DNA from: Aspergillus flavus
Taxonomy: Eukaryota; Ascomycota; Eurotiomycetes; Eurotiales; Aspergillaceae
Direction of reading: 5' to 3'
Assembly (NCBI RefSeq): GCF_009017415.1
Contig: NC_092405.1
Location: 930,001-994,000, forward strand
DNA length: 64,000 nucleotides
Below are positions 55,511-64,000 of the stretch, in pieces (within the stretch, counting starts at the first letter, position 1; every line of letters starts with the position of its first letter). The position numbers and the translations under genes were made by a program. The notes under the pieces are model-generated. The model was not told the DNA's origin. It saw only the letters and a list, made by a program, of their open reading frames with translations, and did no database searches.

Positions 55511-56265
55511 ATGGTCCTCAAACTTTACGGATTCCCTCTTTCCACTTGTACTCGTCGAGTACGCACCGTCCTCGCAGAAAAGGGTGTCGAGGCCGAATTC
55601 CACTCAGTCGACCTGGCCAAGGGCGAACAAAAATCAGAGTCCTACCTGAATGACCTGCACCCATTCGGCAAAGTTCCCGTTCTCCAAGACACTGAGACGG
55701 GTGTTCAGATTTTCGGTTCGTAGTTCCTCACCAGGTATCTAATTCAGAACAACACGCTAAGATCAGCCCAATAGAAAGCAGAGCCATCAACCAGTACCTT
55801 TCCAGCAAGTACGCCGGGCAAGGAACCACACTCTCCCCTCCCGAGTCCGATCTGAAAGCCTGGGCTCTGTACCAACAGGCACGTATACACCCCGTCGCAT
55901 ACACGAATCACACTAACAGGATGCAGGCTCTCTCTATTGAACAATCCTACTTCGACCCGATCGTTTCCCAGATCGCTTTCGAGAAAGTCTTCAAAGTCCG
56001 CAAGGGTCTCGGTGAGACCGACGAGGCTCGCGTCCAGGTCCTCTTTTCGCAGCTCACGCCCGTCCTCGAGGGCTATGAGCGCGTTCTTTCCAGGCACAAG
56101 TACCTTGCGGGTGACCAGGTGACACTTGCGGATTTGGCCCATCTGCCGTATGGGGTGTTTGTGGAGCAGTTCGGTTTCGCTGATCTTCTGCCAAAGTATC
56201 CCCATGTTCAGAAGTGGTGGGAGGAGCTGAAGGCGAGGGAGAGCTGGAAGAAGGTTACTGCTTAG
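55511..56265 (+). CDS. Glutathione S-transferase
   Basis: Three exons (55511-55715, 55775-55878, 55927-56265) encode 215 residues. The thioredoxin-like N-terminal domain starts LKLYGFPLSTCTRRVRTVL and has FGKVPVLQD with the following ESRAINQYL (glutathione-binding Glu-Ser). The C-terminal helical domain has LAGDQVTLADLAHLPYGVF with the conserved Asp. The protein conjugates glutathione to electrophiles in the cytosol. The second intron (55879-55926, 48 nt) needs a GC donor (GCACGT) and CAG acceptor to give ALYQQALSIEQSYFDP; no GT site does so. Phi/Ure2-like fungal class. Confidence 0.9.
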
Positions 56266-56735
56266 ATTTATACCTCTGACCAAAATCTGGATTGGGTTCC
56301 CGCATTCTGACAACGGTGATGTCAATCTTCAGAACGATTTAGAAGGAAATACTAGTTAACATGATACCTTCAACGAGTTATATTAGATAAACGTCGCGGC
56401 CTATCTACAAATGATTGCAACTATGAGTCTATTCGCCAGTCGCCCTCAAGTTATACTTGACATAGGAGGGTTTTATAATAAACACTCGAAACATAAAATT
56501 GAATATAATTATCTAGGTTATATCAAACATCTTAATTATCCGCGAGAATACCTATCCATCTATCATACTCGCAAGCATTGGTCAAAGCTTCCATCTAAAC
56601 GTAGCGGCCATCCTGCTGAAGGGTGTTTGTCCAATGCAGGTACGACAACTCCAACCTGGGTTGAACACTCTCATGTGGATCAACATCATCACTGGGCAAG
56701 ATGATGTTGCCATCACGATATCTTCTTACTTCGCC
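56266..56735. other. Convergent spacer
   Basis: No feature supported; the frame at 56411-56704 is incidental. Confidence 0.5.
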
Positions 56736-57736
56736 TTACCGTACTTGTCGATCACCAACGATAGGTAGTAGCCTATCCAAGTCACCATTTACCCCATTTG
56801 CTTTCAAAACAGGGGCATTGAACGCCTTTGCTATCTCAATCGGGCTCATAGTGATTGGCCGACGAATCTTCCACCATTCATAGAACGTCGATACCACTAC
56901 AACTAGACATACGCCCATAACAGCCGCGCCCGGAGCCAAGGAACCAGAATGAACCTGGAATACCGATACATCCTGCAGCTTGACAACATTTACTGTGTGG
57001 TTTTGCTGGATCACTTTTTCTCCGTGTTGAAGGAGACGTAGAGGCCGGCTGGAGTTATTCGGGACCGAGAGCGCAGTACGGAACATAAGATTTTGAAGTT
57101 CAGCGACCACGTGAAGGATTGGATCTTTTAACGTATCTTACGTATCTTGACAGCTGACAAGCTTGTCTGCCCATGTGAGATGTTCTTGTGCGAGCATACC
57201 GGATGTTTCCAGCGTCCAGGCATGATTATCTGCATTCCAACGGTCTTTGACTTCAGCAGGTCATTTGCTACTAGGTAGAGACCACCAATGGTCCTTTTGG
57301 TAGTTATGTCTCCTTGTTCGTTTGTATCGTAGATGACTGCGATGGTTTCGGGGGATCTACCCAAGTCTTCCAACGATGAGGAGGACTCAATAGCACCATC
57401 TACAATTTTGATCGGATAAAACAGCGTAGCCCGATGGAATTCGCACCGATTCACTTGCAACTGACTGTTACAGTCTTTCTGGTCTTTATAAGTTGCAGTG
57501 AAATTGAAGCTGGATGGTCGACGCAAAGGATCGAACGTGAAATTTGTCGAAAACATGAGCCTTTGAGCGTCCCCCATTCCCACCACAGTTCCGTTGTACA
57601 GTAATTTGAAGGAAGTAGTTTCCTCGTTCCCTGACTCGTCAGTATGCAGCCAAGCCCTAAATCCGCAAGTCACAATCATTCCAGTGCTACTGAAATCTGT
57701 AAGGAGTACGGCGGTTCTTACCTCTAATTGAATCAA
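56736..57736 (-). pseudogene. Fungal multi-pass membrane protein remnant (first copy)
   Basis: Minus-strand frames give NFTFDPLRRPSSFNFTATY and, after a break, LTWADKLVSCQDT, TLKDPILHVVAELQNLMFRTALSVPN, a membrane helix GAAVMGVCLVVVVSTFYEWW and RRPITMSPIEIAKAFNAP. This is the conserved C-terminal part of a large family of fungal membrane proteins of unknown function. The frame is broken: a TAA interrupts CQDT and DTLKDP inside a small GATACGTAAGATACGTTA-type duplication near 57130, and the upstream part is in another frame. The N-terminal membrane exons are not recognisable. Function unknown. Confidence 0.55.
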
Positions 57737-58321
57737 GGGGTTCGCTAATCACAGCTACAACAACAAGTACTGGAATACCCTTTCATATGCAATGATATTT
57801 TGGCTACCAGCCTGATATAATACACTTTTATTGGGACCGTTTTGTACAGTTTTTGCGAGAGCCGTCGCTCTTTTCTATATGTTTATTATTCGACTATAAA
57901 TCTGCTTTGCATTATGGTTACATAGAATCTCGAACATGTGTGCCTATAGATTCGCTCTATCCTAGGGAGAGGGTCAGTATCATGATTAGGTTCATCCAGA
58001 TAAAATATATGTTGGGGATATGGTAGTCAAGGCGCGACCTTGATGTCATTGGCATTTTGGTCGAGTGGAATTGAGAATATATATCTGGGTTTCCGCTCTA
58101 CCATATATCTGGATTAAATACTCGGCCCCCACCAAAATACTAGATTTGAGACATTTTGAACTAAGCTATGTTATGATAATCTTGTTATATACTATAATTG
58201 CGAGGCTATGCGTCACATTCGAGCTCATTGTTGGCGAGATATTCTTAATTCGATGTCCTAGTGGTATGGGGAAGAAGTTTTTCCTTATATTGTCAATTAG
58301 TAAACAAAAAAATCAACCAAA
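57737..58321. other. Spacer before tRNA-Leu
   Basis: AT-rich; no coding feature supported. Confidence 0.5.
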
Positions 58322-58457
58322 GGCGAGATGGCCGAGCGGTCTAAGGCGGTTAGTACCACTATTATCACTTTCTAATCAAACAAATAACTAATAATCTCTC
58401 AGCTGGAGTAAGGTTCCAGTCTCGAAAGGGGCGTGGGTTCAAATCCCACTCTCGTCA
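58322..58457 (+). tRNA. tRNA-Leu (AAG) with non-canonical 54-nt insert
   Basis: Removing 58349-58402 leaves an 82-nt class II tRNA: acceptor GGCGAGA/TCTCGTC (one G-T pair), D-arm TGGCCGAGCGGTCTAAGGC, anticodon arm CTGGAGTAAGGTTCCAG with T33, anticodon AAG (58410-58412) and G37, variable arm TCTCGAAAGGGG, T-arm GTGGG-TTCAAAT-CCCAC and discriminator A. The insert lies between positions 26 and 27, not at the usual 37/38 site. It starts GTTAGT, has ACTAAT about 14 nt before its end, and ends CTCTCAG, just like a fungal spliceosomal intron. A run of T follows the gene, as expected for Pol III termination. G at position 32 is unusual for this tRNA. Confidence 0.85.
58349..58402 (+). other. Intron-like insert in tRNA-Leu
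   Basis: 54 nt, AT-rich, with GT...ACTAAT...CAG signals. It separates the D-arm from the anticodon arm. Confidence 0.7.
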
Positions 58458-59882
58458 ACATCTTTTTTGCTTTTTATTTCCTTTACTACTGTTCTTTACC
58501 TCTTCAGAGCTTGCCTGTACTGCTTCCTTTTCTCTCTTCCTTTCTATTCACCCTTTTTTGTATACCGCTCGAAATCCTTTCGTCCCTCCGCAGTTAAAGC
58601 CCGAATACTACCCGCCTCAGCCGGCGCCATAACCTACTACTAACAATGTGCACTCATCATCCTGCCCATCGCCTGTTCATGCTTGGCCTCAACGAAGTAG
58701 CTGATAGCATAATAATGCCTTGAATTGAAGCGGCATGCCTGGCTTCATAATTAGAACCGGTATAGAAGAATAGATGGTTTCCTCCCTACCTTTCCTTACA
58801 TTTATATTAAAGTTCCTTGATAGCTCACTAGTTTATTCCGGGTGGCCTACTTACTGGAGTCAAGCTGTGTACAAGTTGCACGCGATAAAGAAGATACGTA
58901 TCTTATGTAGGTGAGACTAGTATTCAACGTGTGCTTGATATGCTTATAGTATCCCCCGCCGTACACCATACCAGCAATTGGCCCATGGGACAGCCTCTAA
59001 ACTCCACCTACTTACGTATTTTGAACGGCTCGCCAGTCACACCTGCAACTGGAAATGATGCTAACTATAATACATAAATAAAAGGAGGGGGGGGGGGGGG
59101 AAATCACACAACAGCTGGCCGCGAATAAAGATTGGGCGGAGTGTCTTTGTATGGTTGCCCTTGGCACCTCTGCCTTAAGGCAGAGAACCTGCACCTTGGG
59201 CCTTTCAGTAGGCTGACTGTTGTGACGGGCAGGGATAAATATATTTTCGCGCAGGTTTTGTGGCTATAACATGTGGCTAAGGGTGCCGGTGTCTTGAATG
59301 ACTCTAATCGCCGACTGATTACTATTAAAGAGCGGATATTAAGGGTTATACACAGCTGGCTGATAGAATTCGCAGGTCGCGCAAGCCCTATTATGCACCA
59401 CTCCACATTAAGTCAGCGTCGCTGCGGCACCAACCCGATGTCAGCTGTAGTAATTAATAACTAGCCTGGTGGAGGAACTAGTGATTGCCTAGGTGAGGAT
59501 GGTGAGTGTGCAGTAGGCAGAGTGAGAAGCCATGGGAAAATTAGTTCAGCTCATGCAACTGTCGCCTAACAGGCGGGAGTACTTGAAAACTCAGGCGATT
59601 GGCTATGGGGAGAGAACTGCACGTTGAGTCCTCTGGCCTTTCGTATATGGCGCTCTGCTCGCCGCCTTATTGGAAACAGTCAGATGCATGAGCTGGATGC
59701 TTTGTTTTTCCGCGCAACATACCCCGGACTATCCATAAGATAGCCAATTAACTACCTACTTAATTATTCAACTAGTATTTGCCTTCTTGAGAATCAGTTA
59801 TTTCCCTCTTCTTCCCGCTCCACTGCTTTGATTAGTCGTATATAGCCTGAAACCTACCCACAATCCAAACTCTCGCTAAATC
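58458..59882. other. Intergenic region with poly-G tract
   Basis: It starts with the T-rich terminator of the tRNA. A run of 14 G lies at 59087-59100. No gene supported. Confidence 0.5.
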
Positions 59883-61993
59883 ATGGCGGTGTTTCCGTTT
59901 AACTTAAAATGTTCCGCTGTCTTTCTAATGATATCATCGTTCCTGGCTGCTGTCGCCTTTGCTATTGGCTATGACATGTTTTATATCAGAGTCTAAATGG
60001 GAGACCTGTGCTGAATGCCCAACCACTCGCTTCGTTGAAATCCTCTTTACACGTATCGGACCAGCAACTTTATATTTCTCTCGGCACTTTCTTTGCCTTC
60101 CTGGCGAAAAGTTCTCTGGGGGTTTTGGTCTCGACGAGCTTTGAGCAACTTGCGTGGAAGTCTATTAAAGGCTAACAGACTCGAATCGATATCATCGACA
60201 ATCTATTGTCAGTTCTCAAGAATGGCTTCACAGTTGCCAATCTACGATTATGGAGGCATTCTCCGATCAGCGTGACCCTTGCTGGAATCTGTTGGCTTCT
60301 TCCTGTAGCCTCAATCATATCGCCCGCTACGTCAAGCGTGCAATTGGCTCCCTTCAACGTGTATGCGTTGAAACACATCCCTCGTGTTGATTTTACAAGC
60401 GCGAATTTTGCAAGTTTCATTTCCAGCTTAGCCATAAATCCAAGGGGGCCGAACTTTTGGTCTACTCTCTACAACAGCCATACTGCAGAAACTCAAAGGG
60501 TGGTCAATAGTGTTGCAACACAAGGTACCATCTTGCCAATAGATCCTCCAGCTGTCAACTCATCGTGGTCAGTAGGATTTTATCGTCCTGCTATTGTCTG
60601 CGACAAAGTAAACCAGGCCCTTGCTACTCATATCACCCAAAATGTTGCGCAAGCTATAAACAGATCCAAGGTGTTGGAAGCAGATATGCTGCGTTTTAAG
60701 AGGTACGAATATCTTTCTTGGGCACCAGAGATAGATAAGTTGGTGGATTCTGTTCCTTTTATCAAAAGAATGGGAGTGATATGTTCACCCAACGGTCGAA
60801 TCAGCTTGGCCCTAAGCCCAGGGACGCGAGGATAATGTCACGGTGCCTTCGACTGCATCAAAGCCTCTAGTTGACGGTTCACCGCTATCTCTGTTTGTTG
60901 CCACCTTTCCGCGTGCCACCGAATATACCGAATTTGACGAGGCTCTGAAGAACATGGACAAAGCTGTACAAAATTCAACGATTCTTCATTGTATGCTCCA
61001 CAACGCGTCATACCAGGCCAGTATTACCTTCGTCGATGGTGAGCAGACAGTTCATGTGACAGACCAAACAGTTCTCAATCCTATTGTTTACACGATCGGT
61101 GTTATCAACCACGACAATGGTAAACCAACTTCAAATACTTCATTCGTGCGCAACGCTCAAGTCATGGAGTCTTTTTCTTATTAGTCTATAATGGACGCAT
61201 TTGGCGGTCTTTTATTTGGGTTGATTACTAGCAGGATTAGTTTCATAGAAAAACTCGACGTCAGCGTCACATTGTCATATACAGAAAAGCCAAACACCAA
61301 TATCATATCAACGACATTGATGGAAACAGAAGAGATGAGGTTTATCGACTCCCTCACGAGCCCAGAGTCCGACAATCCATTCCCCAAGTACTGGCGGGAA
61401 CAATCCGTCAGCTCGTCAAATCATTCTTCTCCTCCACTGTCGAAAGCTCTTGAAGATCTTTTCCGGAATATCACGCTGTCACTCATGAGCTCCAATATAT
61501 TCCAGTATGTATTCTTGATCGGGACCCTACACTCTTCAGCGTACTAAACATCTATAATAGGCCCAACTACACCGTGAAAGCAGTGCCAGAAACGAATGTG
61601 ACTATTACATCTTACCACAGCATCTACATCTACAACCGACCGATTCTCTGGGCTGCCTACGGCACCGCTCGCGGCGCCACAGCGCTTAGTTCCATTGCAG
61701 GAGTCTTGGTGTATTTCTCCAATGGTGGCTCCTATGGCACTAAGTTTTCAACGGTGTTTAGGGTCACCCAGGGCGCCAAGGTATCGACAAACCTCAGCAT
61801 GAAAGACTACAGCGGCTTCGACCCGCTTCCTGATCACATTGCAAAAGCAAAAATGACACTCGGCTATAACCCGGACTATCCTGTCAGGGTGTCATCCACA
61901 GCCCCACTGGACCAGCCTCATCAACGTCCAACGGATTCTAGTCAACTGCTCGATACTACGACCGGGGATTCGAATAAGAGCTCTGGACCCTAG
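59883..61993 (+). pseudogene. Fungal multi-pass membrane protein, multiply disrupted (second copy)
   Basis: The frames assemble to a recognisable protein: a signal/membrane start (MISSFLAAVAFAIGYDMFY), SLNGRPVLNAQPLASLKSSL, LYISLGTFFAFLAKSSLGVL, a long N-glycosylated lumenal part, and, after a 56-bp intron (61505-61560), ILWAAYGTARGATALSSIAGVLVYF with a cytosolic tail. It belongs to the same or a related family as the copy at 56736-57736. Lesions are a one-base shift near 59985, a TAA near 60171 between SIKG and QTRIDIID, a shift near 60830, and a TAG at 61182-61184 between MESFSY and SIMDAFGG, where relatives usually have Gln. The number of lesions argues against expression of a full protein. 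Confidence 0.65.
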
Positions 61994-64000
61994 TACCCTA
62001 GACTCTACTCTTCAGTGGGTATCCGTGCATTCTAATTTGTCTATCTACTATTACCGCGTGCTTCCATCACCCACAATGCATAGTAATTGACTCGGCTCCT
62101 CCAATCTAGTCTACATTCTACATCTATTGCTACCAGTCTAGCACACGACGCGTCCTGTAATCATAGGAATAATATACGACCTTATAATATACTTCTTATT
62201 GCTTTGCAACCCCTGGAGACCTTTCTCCTTCTTCTACTCTAATCTTGCTGATTTCTGTATAGCACCCCCTCCCTATATCTTATGTCAACCAAAATGGCCA
62301 CGGCCTCGGAATCTAACGAGAAATCGTATCCCTGGGTATCTGGCTAGAATTAGCAAAGAAAAATCTGAGCGGGATAGTGAAGGAGATATCCATCCCCACC
62401 GAGAACCTGGGAAAGAGGTTATATAAACTTGCATTGTACGTATGTGGATCCGCTGCAGGTGCGCGGAAGAAAGTTTCAGTGGTGCATATATATGAACAAT
62501 ACAAGAAGAGTCTTAGACTCATTCACACCGGTCACTGCAGACTGTTAATCAGACCGCAAAGTCGGCCGATGACGAGCTTTCGGGGCAGTAATAGCTGGCA
62601 GCCGAGCCGAGCTGTGGATAGTTTTGTAAGATGCAAAGACATTGGAGATGACGGTGCGCGAGGAAGGTTCAACCACGGTCAAGCGCTGTGCCGTGGTTCT
62701 AGAGTTCAGAATAGTTCACCAAAGCATGGTACCGGACACTGAGCTGAGCCGAATGAATCAAATTCTTTAAACCAATCAGTAGATCCAAGTTTCCTAGACA
62801 TGGATAATGAGAGTAGTTCTAAAGTTTCTAAAGAATCCCCCGGGTAAGGGAGAGTAAATATGGATATATCTCATTCTTGACTAACTAGTAGTAAGTCTAC
62901 ATCCTTGTAGATGCAATACTCGATCCCGGTGTTTCCGATATATGGTCAAGTGCTAGCATTTGATTGACTTACGCCGGTAGCCTAATTTCGGTACTGATAC
63001 AAACATTGAATATTGATAACTGAAAAGCTACATCTATAATGACCAAAATATCTACCACTTTACAAGATTGGTGCAGAATCAACTAGTATAAATTTTTATA
63101 ATCCATGACGAATCTATGATATCTTCCGAATGCCTATCATTATTCATAGACTTCGAGCACATTTTCTCTGCATTCGGAGGCAAACCAGCAAGAGAGTAAT
63201 ATACACTATCAAATCCACTGCCATTCCATTGATATAGACGTTTTGGTTCTGATTATAATCGTTTCTGTGGAACATGCGGAGCATCAAGTGCCACAATAAG
63301 TTGTCATCGAGCTTCACGGCGCTAGGCGATTCACACGATAGCCCATAAACCAACAGAAAGGTGTCTTCCGAAGGATACGACTTAACAGGGCCAAATTCAT
63401 ATCTACACTCTCCAATTTTGAGCTATGCTTAAACAGACACTAACGTATTGGAAGGGGAGAAAGCAGCAGAGGGACAGGAAAGAAGAGGTCGAAAGCAGAG
63501 ATAGATTTCTGCCTTGCAACCAGTTGTAATGTTGGAGCTACCGCTAACAGACGGATAGTGATGACGTATTGGACCTTATATTGCTTTGATTGTGGTGAAC
63601 CCGCTGAAGTGGATTGTCTAGATTATTTTAACAATGATAGGCGAGAGTTACAACCCTAGCTTGGAGTGGAGAATTGCCGAATGCAGCGGTATGTAACCCG
63701 AGCCCCACTTCCCCAAGAACTGTCAGAATTCTTAGCATTTGTTCGGCGTCAAGCGGCAGAATATTCCATGGCTCTGGAATATTATTCCGTTGGCAGCTGC
63801 CGGATGTAACTCCGAGCTACTACACCTAAGACAGCAGGACCCAACAATGTAGTCATACATTCAGGCAGGCCGACGTCAATATTTCGCGTACATCATGACT
63901 CAGCTCTCCTAATCTTGTTAACGAATACGCCACATATCATATAGCCTACCGGGGCGAGAAAGTGTCCGGGAAGAAAACCTTTCTTATTGGTATCGAAGTA
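61994..64000. other. Gene-free right end of window
   Basis: Two kilobases without a supported gene. Frames at 62199-62426, 62377-62742 and antisense 63144-63353 match nothing. A gene could begin beyond the window. Confidence 0.45.

Noticed and set aside
58349..58402. Canonical 37/38 intron model for tRNA-Leu
   Set aside because: The anticodon loop GTAAGGT is uninterrupted downstream of the insert, and no alternative anticodon stem pairs across the insert.
62377..62742. 121-residue open frame at the right end
   Set aside because: Unmatched and lacking splice or promoter support.
1..64000. CRISPR arrays, phage, plasmid origins or bacterial operons
   Set aside because: Gene structure is fungal with spliceosomal introns; no direct-repeat arrays with spacers were seen.

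Overview
The window looks like nuclear DNA of a filamentous ascomycete, most likely Eurotiales (Aspergillus/Penicillium type). The evidence is short GT-AG introns (46-90 bp) with CTAAC/CTAAT branch sites, a class I hydrophobin, DUF7136, DUF6594 and LURP-like proteins, a bZIP-DUF3425 factor, NACHT/ankyrin and PNP/TPR non-self-recognition style genes, and many stand-alone tailoring oxidoreductases. Gene models were spliced by hand from reading-frame continuity, donor/acceptor motifs and family knowledge; no alignment or search was run. Gene density is low, with AT-rich spacers and decayed genes, as in accessory or subtelomeric fungal regions.

Layout. 1-4 kb: 3' part of an MFS transporter, a secreted GH43-type glycosidase and a LURP/tubby-like protein. 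4.7-7.3 kb: a broken NACHT-ankyrin (NLR-like) gene. 8.4-9.3 kb: a DUF7136 secreted, probably GPI-anchored protein. 10.3-16.5 kb: a divergent pair sharing a 270-bp promoter. One member joins a DUF7580-like domain to a nucleoside-phosphorylase domain; the other joins a C2H2 zinc-finger region to NLR-type TPRs. 17.5-20.9 kb: an unknown protein and a DUF6594-like membrane protein with an in-frame TAG. 22.3-33.4 kb: SDR, two zinc-free MDRs, an Old Yellow Enzyme, an alpha/beta hydrolase and a haloperoxidase-like hydrolase, without a PKS, NRPS or terpene backbone gene. 34.3-39.6 kb: a broken PAN/Apple-like protein, a hydrophobin, an F-box protein and tRNA-Phe. 42.3-56.3 kb: FMN reductase, PAF-acetylhydrolase-like lipase, a truncated small secreted protein, a Baeyer-Villiger monooxygenase, a bZIP-DUF3425 factor, a zinc alcohol dehydrogenase, an MFS transporter and a glutathione S-transferase. 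This is a plausible regulated catabolic or detoxification cluster. 56.7-62 kb: two decaying relatives of a multi-pass membrane family on opposite strands flank a tRNA-Leu gene. The last 2 kb show no gene.

Most notable: the tRNA-Leu(AAG) gene at 58322-58457 folds correctly only if a 54-nt insert between positions 26 and 27 is removed. That insert has spliceosomal features (GT start, ACTAAT near the 3' end, CAG end) and is not at the canonical 37/38 site. Second is the 10.3-16.5 kb pair, which carries the effector-like and repeat-sensor-like parts of fungal NLRs on two divergent genes with no NTPase domain. Third, several genes carry single in-frame stops, four of which could have arisen from CAG or CAA by C-to-T change, as repeat-induced point mutation would produce.
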